Shown: positions 19,133 through 27,764 of the stretch, piece by piece
How the letters are laid out: the number at the start of each line of letters is the position of its first letter
How positions within the stretch are numbered: the stretch's first letter is position 1
Assembly: GCA_031363055.1 (NCBI GenBank)
Contig: JANLTP010000128.1
Location: forward strand, 1 to 64,000
Direction: 5' to 3'
From: JANLTP01 sp031363055
Lineage (GTDB): Bacteria; Pseudomonadota; Gammaproteobacteria; Burkholderiales; Burkholderiaceae_E
DNA: 64,000 nucleotides
The notes under the pieces: model-generated
Told to the model about the DNA's origin: nothing
Databases searched by the model: none
The model's input: the letters and a program-made list of their open reading frames with translations, nothing else
Position numbers and translations under genes: made by a program

Positions 19133-19379
19133 CAAGTATTCTCGATTCGGGTGTCGCAACGGCGGCCACCATCAGTGTCGTTCAAGGATGGCTGATTCGC
19201 GGTCAAGCCTCCATCGGCAGCAAGAAGACCTTGTTGTCAGACTCGATCTCGCTCGTTTGAAGGACTTGTCCTACTTCTTTTTCGTGCCAGCCGATTGAAC
19301 GAGCACTTGGGGTTCGAATCGATGCGGGCATCAGGATTGCGTGCAGCAAGTAGGCACACCACCTACTAAGGAAACTTTC

Positions 19380-19748
19380 ATGGAAAACGTAACAACCATT
19401 ACCAGCGGTACGCTGATCGCAGCAGATAAAGTGCAAGGCACGAGCGTCTACAACGCATCGGGCGAAAAACTCGGATCGGTCGAAGATGTGATGATCGACA
19501 AGGTCAGCGGTCGAATCATTTACGCGTTGATGTCATTCGGCGGCTTTCTCGGTATGGGCGAGGACTACCACCCGCTGCCCTGGAGCACGCTCAAATACGA
19601 TACCCACCAGGGTGGCTATGTCGTTAATTTGACCAAAGAACAGTTTGAAGGCGCACCGTTACTGGCACGCGATGGCGACTTTAAATGGACCCCGGAGTAC
19701 GGTCGCAAGATCGATCAGTTTTACAACGCCCCGAACTATTGGCTGTAG
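19380..19748 (+). CDS. PRC-barrel domain protein
   Basis: A 122-residue protein with a PRC-barrel core (about residues 8-85): GTSVYNASGEKLGSVEDVMI and GRIIYALMSFGGFLGMGEDY. PRC barrels occur in ribosome maturation and photosynthetic proteins; free-standing ones such as this are often stress-linked and of unknown role. The start at 19380 follows AAGGAAAC. The end, PEYGRKIDQFYNAPNYW, is typical of a common proteobacterial subgroup. The 247 bp before it (19133-19379) hold its promoter but show no other feature I can support. Confidence 0.87.
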   Translation: MENVTTITSGTLIAADKVQGTSVYNASGEKLGSVEDVMIDKVSGRIIYALMSFGGFLGMGEDYHPLPWSTLKYDTHQGGYVVNLTKEQFEGAPLLARDGDFKWTPEYGRKIDQFYNAPNYWL

Positions 19749-19771
19749 GGATGCATTAAAGATATGGCCGG

Positions 19772-19792
19772 GCGGGAATTGATTATTCCCGC
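19772..19792. terminator. Hairpin between convergent genes
   Basis: Perfect inverted repeat GCGGGAAT-TGATT-ATTCCCGC between the PRC-barrel stop at 19748 and the DUF4397 stop at 19794. There is no clear T run on either side, so it is a weak or bidirectional terminator candidate. Confidence 0.5.
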
Positions 19793-19793
19793 A

Positions 19794-20576
19794 TCATTGG
19801 CTTGTGATTTCATCAGTTGCATCAGAGGTGTCGTCGGAACGCACCAAAAGCACCCGGACATCGTTCGGACTAAGCGCCGACGAAATCTTGTCCGGGATCG
19901 CCAGGATCAGCCAATCGACGTTTTTCGCCAGACTGATTGTTGACGTGAAGATGGGTGACTTGCTACCTGAGGCCGTCACGCGCAACACATAGTTCCCGGC
20001 CTCGAAATCAATTGAGTTCGCACCGGTCGGCGGATTCGCATTTTTGTAGGTAATGGCCGAAAAGATCGGTGCGGCGACATTCAGATCGATCGCCGTCGCG
20101 GTCAAGTAGACGTCAATGTTTTGCGTATTCACGGCAGCGTTCATGACGCGGATTCGCGCGTTGTCACTGACCAGGCTCTTGTTGTAGGGATCGTCAATGG
20201 TCACCAACTCCAGCAGCGAAGAACTCAGTAGTGTGACTACGGTGTATTTATGGCCACGACTGGCATTCAGGCTCACTTTGGACAGTTCGATGTCGTTTGA
20301 AGCCGCTCGTAAGGAGAACGCGTTAAATCCCGAACTCACATCGTAATACTGCGAGGCAAATTTGTAGTCGATGTTGGTTGCATCTTTTTCCTTACTTTCA
20401 TTGCGGTACAGCGTCACAGCAGGAGCGCCCGTCGCTGCGTGCACAATGCGGGCACGCGGCACCGCCACACCCAGGCGATCGTCGAGGTCGTCGTTGCGGC
20501 CATTGCCGCAGGCCGATAGCAACGGAACCAACGCAAATACGTATCTCTGATAGCGGAAATAGTGAGCCTTTGCCAA
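19794..20576 (-). CDS. DUF4397-domain lipoprotein
   Basis: About 260 residues. After a lipoprotein-like signal ending LLSACGNG the protein shows two DUF4397-type repeats (ARIVHAATGAPAVTLYRN and ARIRVMNAAVNTQNIDVYLT), each a beta-sandwich unit found in secreted and surface proteins of unknown role. The start is uncertain: no ATG lies before the signal. I chose the TTG at 20576, which puts the lipobox Cys at about residue 23; the frame is open to 20621. It overlaps or nearly abuts the start of the divergent BON gene at 20595. Confidence 0.7.
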   Translation of the reverse strand: MAKAHYFRYQRYVFALVPLLSACGNGRNDDLDDRLGVAVPRARIVHAATGAPAVTLYRNESKEKDATNIDYKFASQYYDVSSGFNAFSLRAASNDIELSKVSLNASRGHKYTVVTLLSSSLLELVTIDDPYNKSLVSDNARIRVMNAAVNTQNIDVYLTATAIDLNVAAPIFSAITYKNANPPTGANSIDFEAGNYVLRVTASGSKSPIFTSTISLAKNVDWLILAIPDKISSALSPNDVRVLLVRSDDTSDATDEITSQ

Positions 20577-20594
20577 CCCCTCGGGAGCTTGATC

Positions 20595-20894
20595 ATGAAT
20601 GGTGACTTGCAACTTCAACAAAATGTAATTACAGAACTTGTGATTGATGCGTCCATCAGTTCAGCGGTAATCGGCGTCGAGATCCTCGAAGGAATCGTCA
20701 CATTAACCGGTCGCGTTAGTCGAATTGCCGACGTTATGACTGCCGAACGCGCGGCGATGCGTGTGACGGGCGTCAGAGCAGTAGTGGTCAAACTCGTTGT
20801 GAACAAGCTCGAGGGATGCTTGGCCAATTTGTCGAGGGTGGAGTCAAAACCGGCGTCGCCGACAACCAATGCGACGCGACGCCCTCCTACATAG
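20595..20894 (+). CDS. Small BON-domain protein, cytoplasmic
   Basis: A 99-residue protein whose first 75 residues form one BON domain (LVIDASISSAVIGVEILEGIVTLTGRV and AAMRVTGVRAVVVKLVV). Unlike the BON protein near 17.6 kb it has no signal or lipobox, so it is probably cytoplasmic. The ATG at 20595 follows GGGAG with good spacing. The C-terminal 25 residues are low-complexity. The family is linked to stress tolerance by lipid or ligand binding; the role here is unknown. A 126-bp gap leads to the repeat protein downstream. Confidence 0.8.
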   Translation: MNGDLQLQQNVITELVIDASISSAVIGVEILEGIVTLTGRVSRIADVMTAERAAMRVTGVRAVVVKLVVNKLEGCLANLSRVESKPASPTTNATRRPPT

Positions 20895-21020
20895 GTCCGT
20901 GCGTTTCTCTGACGGTCAATTCAATCCGAATTGCCTATATTCACGATTGATCGGTGCTATTTAATGAGGCTTCGATAGCGTTCAACAATCGTTAATGTCA
21001 ATCTGGAATGGAGATCTTCA

Positions 21021-21521
21021 ATGGATCGAACACACTTTTTACCGTCATTGCTCGCACTGGCACTGGTATCAACAATCGGGATCGCCCAGGCACAAACGAC
21101 TGCGCCTGGGGCTTCGCCGAATTCCACTGCGACAACTGCCACACCGACCGGCACACCGTCTGGCGCAACCAAGGATGCCGCTCCGGCTTCGCGCATGCAG
21201 GTCAAAATGGAGCGTGACGAGTTTTTGAAGACCCATCGCTGGGAAAATGAAACCGGCATCTGGGTATTGAAGTCGGGCGTCGAGCCGCCTACCGGCATCA
21301 AGTCACGCGATGCGGTGAAAGCCGAACGTGACGCCTTTCTGAGCAAGAACCGCTGGGACAATGTCACCACCAGTTGGGTTCCTTTAAAGACAACGCCGCG
21401 TGACATGTCTACCCTGACCCGTCAGCAAGTGCGCATGGAAACAGCGCAGTTCGTAAAGACCCACGAGTTCGATGAAGTTCTTGGCGTTTGGGTCGAAAAG
21501 CCGAGCACGAAGAAGAAGTAA
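21021..21521 (+). CDS. Secreted protein of three RWxNxxxxWV repeats, function unknown
   Basis: A 166-residue protein not recognised with confidence. A signal peptide covers about residues 1-24 (cleavage near AQAQ), followed by a Thr/Ala/Pro-rich linker to residue 57. The rest is three repeats of about 38 residues (start near 58, 96 and 134), each V(K/R)-E-RDxFL-xx-(H/N)RW(E/D)N...WV. The third is most diverged (VRMETAQFVKTHEFDEV). The Arg/Gln-rich repeat starts (SRDAVKAERD, TRQQVRMETA) faintly recall DUF4148 of Burkholderiales, but this is not established. The protein ends in a Lys tail. It is probably periplasmic. Confidence 0.75.
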   Translation: MDRTHFLPSLLALALVSTIGIAQAQTTAPGASPNSTATTATPTGTPSGATKDAAPASRMQVKMERDEFLKTHRWENETGIWVLKSGVEPPTGIKSRDAVKAERDAFLSKNRWDNVTTSWVPLKTTPRDMSTLTRQQVRMETAQFVKTHEFDEVLGVWVEKPSTKKK

Positions 21522-21700
21522 TTCCGAACTAAAGACTGAATAAGTTGGAAGTGGTTCAGGATCCTGGCCGGCTGCGTCGCAAGCGCAACTGGCCAGCGCT
21601 TTTGTAGGGCCTGTGCAAGGCCACCTCAAAACCGACAAACTCCCGTCAAGCCGGGATTGGTGTACGCTTACCAGCCTGTTCAACGCTGGGAGATACGTCG

Positions 21701-22960
21701 ATGCAACTCGAGCATAGCCACGCTGAGCGCGACCGGGCCTGGGCCGTGCCACTTGAGCAAATCGATGTCAGCAAGGGCTACCTGTTCGAGCAGGACGTTG
21801 TTGGCTTTTATTTCGAGCGTTTGCGCAAGGAAGCGCCGGTTCATCACGTAGTCAGCAAACGGCATGGCGGTTTCTGGTCGGTCACCCGCTATGAAGATAT
21901 CATGGCGGTCGAGCTTGATCACGTCAACTATTCCTCGGATGCCAAGCGGGGCGGCATCTCTTTAGCCGAACGCCCGCAAGAAGAAGTTTTTCCCAGTTTT
22001 ATCGCGATGGACCCGCCCGGTCACAGCGCTCAGCGCAAGGCCGTGCGTCCGGGCGTAGCTCCGGTCGATATGGGCGCATTCGAGCGTTGCATTCGCGCGA
22101 ACGCGGCTGAAATTCTCGATGGCCTGCCGATCGGCACGGAATTTGATTGGGTCGAGCGCGTATCGGTCGAGTTGACGACGCGCATGCTGGCTACCCTGTT
22201 CGATTTTCCGTTCGACGATCGCAAAATGCTGACCTGGTGGTCGGACATGGTCACTGGCGATCCTGATGGCAATGGCCCGGTAACCTCCTGGGAAATGCGG
22301 CTGGCCGAGATCGGCAAGTGCCAGGACTACTTCATGCGGCTCTGGAATGAGCGCGTCAATGGCGCGCCGAATTTTGATCTGATCTCCATGATGGCGCATT
22401 CGCCAGCCACCCGCAACATGAGCGCAGAAGAGTACATGGGTAACGTCATCTTGCTGATCGTCGGCGGCAATGACACCACCCGTAATTCAATCAGCGGCGG
22501 CCTGCTGGCGTTGAACCAATACCCGGATGAGCACGATAAATTGCGGGCCAATCCGCAGCTCATTGAAAGCATGGTGCCGGAAATCATCCGCTGGCAAACA
22601 CCGTTGGCTCATATGCGCCGCACGGCGCTCAATGACACTGTTTTGGGCGGCAAAACCATTAAAAAAGGCGACAAGGTTGTCATGTGGTACTTGTCAGCGA
22701 ATCGTGACGAAGAGGCCATACCCGACGCTGGCCGCTTCATCATTGACCGCGCCAAACCGCGCCAGCATTTGTCGTTCGGCTACGGCATCCACCGCTGTAT
22801 CGGTAACCGCCTGGCCGAATTACAATTGAAGGTGCTCTGGCAAGAGATTTTGAAACGGTTTCCGCAAATACAGATTGTCGGAACACCGGAGCGGACGAAA
22901 TCAAACTTCGTTCACGGTTTTGTTTCAATGCCCGCCTTGATCCGGTCGAGACTAAGCTGA
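21701..22960 (+). CDS. Cytochrome P450, CYP153-type alkane/fatty-acid terminal hydroxylase
   Basis: A 419-residue soluble P450. The heme Cys366 lies in LSFGYGIHRCIGNRLAELQ, the oxygen-binding I-helix in GGNDTTRNS and the ExxR motif in VPEIIRWQTPLAHMRRTA. These stretches and FIAMDPPGH, LTTRMLATLFDFP and NDLISMM-like segments match CYP153 enzymes as I know them, which hydroxylate the end carbon of alkanes. They need a ferredoxin and ferredoxin reductase, and neither is present nearby. The next genes (aldehyde dehydrogenase, MDR protein) could carry the product on to an acid. Confidence 0.9.
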   Translation: MQLEHSHAERDRAWAVPLEQIDVSKGYLFEQDVVGFYFERLRKEAPVHHVVSKRHGGFWSVTRYEDIMAVELDHVNYSSDAKRGGISLAERPQEEVFPSFIAMDPPGHSAQRKAVRPGVAPVDMGAFERCIRANAAEILDGLPIGTEFDWVERVSVELTTRMLATLFDFPFDDRKMLTWWSDMVTGDPDGNGPVTSWEMRLAEIGKCQDYFMRLWNERVNGAPNFDLISMMAHSPATRNMSAEEYMGNVILLIVGGNDTTRNSISGGLLALNQYPDEHDKLRANPQLIESMVPEIIRWQTPLAHMRRTALNDTVLGGKTIKKGDKVVMWYLSANRDEEAIPDAGRFIIDRAKPRQHLSFGYGIHRCIGNRLAELQLKVLWQEILKRFPQIQIVGTPERTKSNFVHGFVSMPALIRSRLS

Positions 22961-23010
22961 CGCTCTCGCTCAGCGGGCGATAATAATTGATTGATTTTTT
23001 GGAGATCACC

Positions 23011-24441
23011 ATGGTTCATCGCATGCAGTTTTATATTGACGGCGCCTGGGTCGACCCAGTCACCCCCAAAAGCCGTCCGGTCATCAATCCGGCTACCGAG
23101 AAGCCTTTATACGACATCGCACTGGGCTCAGCAGCCGACGTCGACAAAGCCGTGGCGGCGGCTCGCCGAGCCTTTGAGACGTTCTCGCAAACCACCCGCG
23201 AAGAGCGCGTGGCTTTGCTCAGCCGAATCGTCGAAGTATACAAATCGCGCATGAAGGACATTGGCGCCGCCATTTCCGATGAAATGGGTGCACCGCTTGC
23301 TTTCGCTGAAAAATTTCAGGCCGGCGCCGGTCTCGGTCATATTCTGTCGACGCTTGAAGTGCTGAAGACTTACCAGTTTGAAGAGCCGATCGGCTCGGCC
23401 ATGGTGGTTCGCGAACCGGTTGGCGTGATCGGCATGATCACCCCGTGGAACTGGCCGCTGAATCAGATAACGTGCAAGGTGGCACCGGCGCTGGCCGCTG
23501 GCTGCACCATGATTCTCAAGCCGTCCGAATTCACGCCGTCGTCGGCGCTGATCTTCGCTGAAATCCTGCATGAAGCCGGCGTACCCAAAGGTGTCTTCAA
23601 TCTGGTCAATGGCCTGGGCCAGGATGTTGGCGCGGCCATGAGCGAACACCCGGGAATCGACATGATCTCCTTCACCGGTTCGACTCGTGCCGGCATTGAC
23701 GTTGCGCAGCGCGCAGCGCCCACCGTCAAGCGGGTCAGCCAGGAGTTGGGCGGCAAGTCGCCGAACATCATTCTCGAAGACGCCGATATGCAAAAGGCCG
23801 TGACCGGCGGCGTCGCTCACGTGTTCAACAACTCGGGCCAGTCCTGCAACGCACCGACCCGCATGCTCGTGCCGAACTCGAAAATGGCTGAAGTATCCGC
23901 GATTGCCAAAGCGGTGGCCGACAAAACCAAGGCCGGTGATCCGCGCGCTGCCGATACCAATATTGGTCCGGTCGTATCGGGCATTCAGTGGGACAAGATT
24001 CAGGCCCTGATCAAAAAAGGTATCGAGGAGGGCGCAACCCTGGTCGCAGGTGGCCCGGGTCGACCTGACGGCGTCAGCGCCGGCTACTACGTGCGCCCCA
24101 CTGTGTTCGCTAATGTCACCAACGACATGAGCATCGCGCGCGAAGAAATCTTCGGCCCGGTGATCTCAATCATGGGCTTTGCGGATGAAGCCGAAGCGAT
24201 CAGGATTGCCAACGATACGCCGTACGGGTTGGCCGGTTATGTCTCGGCGGGCACCGTCGAGGGTGCGCGCAAGGTGGCGCGCCAGATTCGGGCGGGCAAC
24301 ATCAACCTGAATGGCTTGCCGAATGAGCGCACGGCGCCGTTTGGCGGCTACAAACAATCGGGCAATGGCCGCGAATGGGGCAAGTTCGGACTCGAAGAGT
24401 ATCTGGAGGTCAAGGCCATTGCCGGTTTCGGCACGGTCTAG
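23011..24441 (+). CDS. Aldehyde dehydrogenase of the P450 cluster
   Basis: A 476-residue aldehyde dehydrogenase. The start at 23011 follows GGAG by 6 bp. The base Glu245 is in SQELGGKSPN and the nucleophile Cys279 in NNSGQSCNAPTR. The cofactor motif ITPWNWPLNQ and the end PFGGYKQSGNGREWG are standard. It lies 50 bp after the CYP153 gene and 18 bp before the MDR gene, so it likely oxidises an aldehyde made from the P450 product. The precise substrate cannot be read from sequence. Confidence 0.92.
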   Translation: MVHRMQFYIDGAWVDPVTPKSRPVINPATEKPLYDIALGSAADVDKAVAAARRAFETFSQTTREERVALLSRIVEVYKSRMKDIGAAISDEMGAPLAFAEKFQAGAGLGHILSTLEVLKTYQFEEPIGSAMVVREPVGVIGMITPWNWPLNQITCKVAPALAAGCTMILKPSEFTPSSALIFAEILHEAGVPKGVFNLVNGLGQDVGAAMSEHPGIDMISFTGSTRAGIDVAQRAAPTVKRVSQELGGKSPNIILEDADMQKAVTGGVAHVFNNSGQSCNAPTRMLVPNSKMAEVSAIAKAVADKTKAGDPRAADTNIGPVVSGIQWDKIQALIKKGIEEGATLVAGGPGRPDGVSAGYYVRPTVFANVTNDMSIAREEIFGPVISIMGFADEAEAIRIANDTPYGLAGYVSAGTVEGARKVARQIRAGNINLNGLPNERTAPFGGYKQSGNGREWGKFGLEEYLEVKAIAGFGTV

Positions 24442-24459
24442 CAACCTGTTGAGCTGCTA

Positions 24460-25455
24460 ATGAAAGCGCTGGTTGTCGGGCCTCGGGGACCTGCAGTCAC
24501 CGAGGTTGCGAAGCCGATTGCGAAACCCAACGAAGTGCTGGTGCAGGTTCGCGCCTGCGGACTGAACCGCGCTGACCTCGGCGTCGCCGCCGGTCATAGT
24601 CACGGCGCCATCGGTGGTGCAGGTACCGTAGTCGGCATGGAGTGGGCCGGCGTCGTCGAGCAGGTTGGCAGCCAAGTTAGTGGCCAGGGCAGCGGCCGGG
24701 GCAGTGAGATCCAAGTCGGCGACCGGGTGATGGGTTCGGGCGCTGGCGCCTTTGCCGAATATGCGGTCACCGACTGGGGCCGGGTGATGCCGATTCCATC
24801 CGACGCGCTGTCCTTCGAGCAAGCAGCGACCTTGCCAGTCGCCTTGCAAACGATGCACAACGCGCTTGTCACCGTTGGCGCAATGCAGCCTGCGAGCGCG
24901 GTGCTGATTCAGGGCGCCAGTTCCGGGGTCGGCCTGATGGCCATGCAAATCGCCCGGCTGCGCGGCGCGGCACTGGTGATCGGTTCATCCACTAATGCCG
25001 CCCGGCGTGCGAGGCTAAGCGAGTTCGGCGCGCACATGGCCATCGATACCCAAGATCCAGACTGGGTAGACCAGGTTCTGAAGGCGACCGACGGGCGTGG
25101 TGTTGATCTCATCATCGATCAAGTGTCTGGCCACCTCGTCAACGACAATCTGAAGGCGACCCGCGTTCTGGGCAAGATCGTCAATGTCGGACGGCTCGGC
25201 GGCACGCGTGCAGAGTTTGATTTCGATCTGCACGCACTGCGCCGAATCAGCTACGTCGGCGTCACGTTTCGCACCCGATCGATCGAGGAAATTCGCACGA
25301 TCAACGCCCTCATGCGCGCCGATCTGGGCGATGCGGTTGCGGGCGGCCAACTGAGTCTGCCGATCGATCGGGTATTTGCGCTCGATGATGCGCTCGAGGC
25401 GCTGGCGTACATGAAGGCCAATCAACACTTAGGCAAAGTAGTTCTGCGCGTTTGA
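24460..25455 (+). CDS. MDR-family quinone reductase-like oxidoreductase
   Basis: A 331-residue medium-chain dehydrogenase/reductase of the NADPH:quinone reductase branch. The N-terminal GroES-like half shows CGLNRADLGV and VGMEWAGVVEQVG. The nucleotide-binding motif is IQGASSGVGLMAMQIA. The zinc ligands of alcohol dehydrogenases are absent. It contains a short Gly/Ser-rich insert (QVSGQGSGRGSE, about residues 73-86). It is the third gene of the run that begins with CYP153. It converges 6 bp from the end of the carboxyltransferase gene. Confidence 0.88.
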   Translation: MKALVVGPRGPAVTEVAKPIAKPNEVLVQVRACGLNRADLGVAAGHSHGAIGGAGTVVGMEWAGVVEQVGSQVSGQGSGRGSEIQVGDRVMGSGAGAFAEYAVTDWGRVMPIPSDALSFEQAATLPVALQTMHNALVTVGAMQPASAVLIQGASSGVGLMAMQIARLRGAALVIGSSTNAARRARLSEFGAHMAIDTQDPDWVDQVLKATDGRGVDLIIDQVSGHLVNDNLKATRVLGKIVNVGRLGGTRAEFDFDLHALRRISYVGVTFRTRSIEEIRTINALMRADLGDAVAGGQLSLPIDRVFALDDALEALAYMKANQHLGKVVLRV

Positions 25456-25461
25456 GTTCGA

Positions 25462-27018
25462 CTACGGTCTCATAGAAAAACTGACCTTCCCGGCAGTCCG
25501 TACCGGCTCGGCGAGTCGCGCAAATTCACAGAGCAGCGAGCGGGTCTTGCGCGGATCGATGATCTCTTCGACCCAGAATTTTTCGGCTGATCGAAACGGC
25601 GAACGCAATGCATTGAGGCGGGCTTCGATCTCCAGCAGTTTGGCCTTAGGATCGGCGGCAGCATCGATATCCGCTCGATACGCCGCTTCGATGCCGCCCT
25701 CCAGCGGCAACGAACCCCAATAAGCCGATAGCCAGGCATAGCGCAGCGACAGTCGGGCACCGGGTTGATGGGCAGCCCCGGCAACACCAAAGGCGTTGCG
25801 TACGATCACCGTACACCAGGGTATGGTGGTTTGGTTCATCGCGGCCATCGCCCGCACACCGTGGCGAATGGTGGCGGTCTTCTCGGCATCCAGGCCAATC
25901 AGAAAGCCCGGACAGTCCATGAGGTAGACCACCGGTAAATGAAACGTCTGCGCCAGGTCCACAAATCGCACGACCTTCTGGCAGGTCTCGGCGTTCCAGG
26001 CGCCACCGTAGTGCGCCGGATCGCTGGCCAGCAACAGGACGGGATGCCCGCCCAGGCGGGCCAGCCCGGCGATGATGGAGCGGCCGAAGTTGCGGGTCAT
26101 CTCGAAAAAAGATCCCTGGTCGACCACCGATTCAATGATCGGGCGCATCTTGTAAATTTGTCGGCGATTGCGCGGAATGGCCGACATTAGAAATTCATCG
26201 GCCCGCTCGGTGTCATCGTCGCAAGGTTTGATCGGCGGCAACGCATGGACCGACGAGGGTAGATACGACAAAAATCGCCGTGCACATTCGAATGCTTCGG
26301 CTTCGGTATCGACTGCCGTATCAATTGCACCGCTACGCGTCTGGATGTCTGTGCCACCGAGTTCCTGCTTGGTCAGCGACTGACCTAGCCGAGCAACCAG
26401 CGGCGGTCCCGCCACGAACATTGCCGAGCTGCGAGTCATGATTGAGTAATGCGTCGAGGCCAAACGCGCAGCACCCAGCCCGGCGACCGAACCCAGACCG
26501 AGACCCACGACAGGTACCTCCGCGAGATTCGCGGTCATGTAATAAAACCCACGCGTTCCCCCGACGCCACCCGGCAGATTCGATGCGCCCTTGGTCTCAA
26601 TCGTTTTGACCGAGCCGCCACCGCCGGAGCCTTCGATGACTCGAACAATCGGCAGACGAAATTCGCAGGCCATTTCTTCGGCCATCAGCGGCTTGTTGCT
26701 GATCGACGCGTCGGCCGAGCCGCCGCGCACCGTGAAATCGTCGCCCACCACCACCACCGGACGGCCATCGATCTTGCCGCGGCCAAACACGCAATTGGCG
26801 GGCATCACCGTCTTGAGTTGATCCTGCGCATCATATTCAGCGACGCCGGAGAGGGCACCGACTTCATGAAAACTGTCGGCATCAACGAGCTGGTTGATGC
26901 GCTCGCGCACAGTCAACCGACCACCGTCATGTTGCCGCTTGACCTTGTCGGCGCCACCCATCTCGCGCGCAAAAGATTCGCGGCGATTCAGTTCATCCAG
27001 TTCCGGCTGCCAGCTCAT
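25462..27018 (-). CDS. Acyl-CoA carboxylase, carboxyltransferase subunit
   Basis: A 518-residue carboxyltransferase of the propionyl/methylcrotonyl-CoA carboxylase beta type. The N-terminal half contains RLTVRERINQLVD and GGSADASISNKPLM; acyl-CoA-binding glycine loops are in EGSGGGGSVKTIE and LPGGVGGTRG; the C-terminal half has LMDCPGFLIG and NAFGVAGAAHQPG. It moves carboxyl from biotin to an acyl-CoA. The partner biotin carboxylase/carrier subunit is not in the window, so it must come from elsewhere. It lies 135 bp downstream of the MarR gene on the same strand and could share its transcript. Confidence 0.9.
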   Translation of the reverse strand: MSWQPELDELNRRESFAREMGGADKVKRQHDGGRLTVRERINQLVDADSFHEVGALSGVAEYDAQDQLKTVMPANCVFGRGKIDGRPVVVVGDDFTVRGGSADASISNKPLMAEEMACEFRLPIVRVIEGSGGGGSVKTIETKGASNLPGGVGGTRGFYYMTANLAEVPVVGLGLGSVAGLGAARLASTHYSIMTRSSAMFVAGPPLVARLGQSLTKQELGGTDIQTRSGAIDTAVDTEAEAFECARRFLSYLPSSVHALPPIKPCDDDTERADEFLMSAIPRNRRQIYKMRPIIESVVDQGSFFEMTRNFGRSIIAGLARLGGHPVLLLASDPAHYGGAWNAETCQKVVRFVDLAQTFHLPVVYLMDCPGFLIGLDAEKTATIRHGVRAMAAMNQTTIPWCTVIVRNAFGVAGAAHQPGARLSLRYAWLSAYWGSLPLEGGIEAAYRADIDAAADPKAKLLEIEARLNALRSPFRSAEKFWVEEIIDPRKTRSLLCEFARLAEPVRTAGKVSFSMRP

Positions 27019-27153
27019 GCGCTGTGTCTCCTCGGTTTGTTTGCTCTCACGTACTACTTCCCGCCTGAACTACAGTTCCTTCAAAGTGCTCGACTTTGAC
27101 CGACCTGATTCTGTCATGCAGCGCCCCGCGTCCCCGCTCAAAACGCACGGCGT

Positions 27154-27657
27154 TTACTCACGCCCTAAAACGGTCAGCACCCGCATCAGCTCGCGCCAAG
27201 CGATTTCTGCTTCGCCACCTGCCGTCGCGAACACCTCGGACAACTGTTTCATCTGGGTGCCGGTCAACTGCTGCTCGAGGCGGGCGCCTTCAGCCGTCAA
27301 TCGCAACTCCTTGACTCGGCGATCATGAGCGGCCGACTGGGCGCTCACCAGTTTAGATTCGAGCAGCCGGCGTAGTGGCGCATTCAGTGCCTGTTTGCTG
27401 ACCTTCAGCGTCGTCAACAATCGATTGACGGAAATACCGGGTTCGCGACCGACAAAGTAAAGTATGCGGTGGTGAACCCGTCCAAGCCCCCTGCGCGCCA
27501 GGATAAGGTCAGGTCGAGCAGTGAACGAGCGGTATCCGAGAAACAGCAACTCGATGGACTCGCGCAGCTCGGCTTGCCGAACGGCGGAATATTTGGCCTG
27601 CTGCGCGGCGGATTGCCGGGACGGTTGATTGGAACGCTGACTTATTGAGTCAATCAT
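27154..27657 (-). CDS. MarR-family transcriptional regulator
   Basis: A 167-residue winged-helix regulator. The recognition helix lies in GISVNRLLTTLKVSKQALNAPLRRLLESKLV and the wing in SAAHDRRVKELRLTAEG. It is divergent from the broken aminotransferase gene, and the 107 bp between them hold two copies of a GTCAA-N5-TTGAC palindrome, one covering its own start codon. This suggests autoregulation. Its original target was probably the aminotransferase; the carboxyltransferase gene downstream may be another. Confidence 0.9.
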   Translation of the reverse strand: MIDSISQRSNQPSRQSAAQQAKYSAVRQAELRESIELLFLGYRSFTARPDLILARRGLGRVHHRILYFVGREPGISVNRLLTTLKVSKQALNAPLRRLLESKLVSAQSAAHDRRVKELRLTAEGARLEQQLTGTQMKQLSEVFATAGGEAEIAWRELMRVLTVLGRE

Positions 27658-27663
27658 ATTGAC
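27649..27663. promoter_or_regulatory. Putative MarR operator 1 (over the marR start codon)
   Basis: Perfect palindromic arms GTCAA-TCATA-TTGAC. The CAT of the minus-strand start codon (27655-27657) lies in its centre, so binding would block the start of the regulator gene. Operator 2 shares both arms exactly. Confidence 0.65.
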
Positions 27664-27696
27664 ATACTAATCTTTTACCGATAAATTCACCAAATA

Positions 27697-27711
27697 GTCA
27701 ATCAGGTTGAC
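27697..27711. promoter_or_regulatory. Putative MarR operator 2 (before the aminotransferase remnant)
   Basis: Same arms and spacing as operator 1, GTCAA-TCAGG-TTGAC. The two centres are 48 bp apart, between the divergent starts at 27657 and 27765. Survival of an intact site beside a dead gene suggests it still serves the regulator. Confidence 0.65.
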
Positions 27712-27764
27712 CTGTTAAAGCGCGGCCAACGATCGCTGTAATCAATTCGGGCCTGGATACGATT

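Noticed and set aside
19300..19345. tRNA-like motif GGGGTTCGAATC
   Set aside because: Only the T-loop-like string is present; no complementary stems, acceptor arm or CCA end could be folded.
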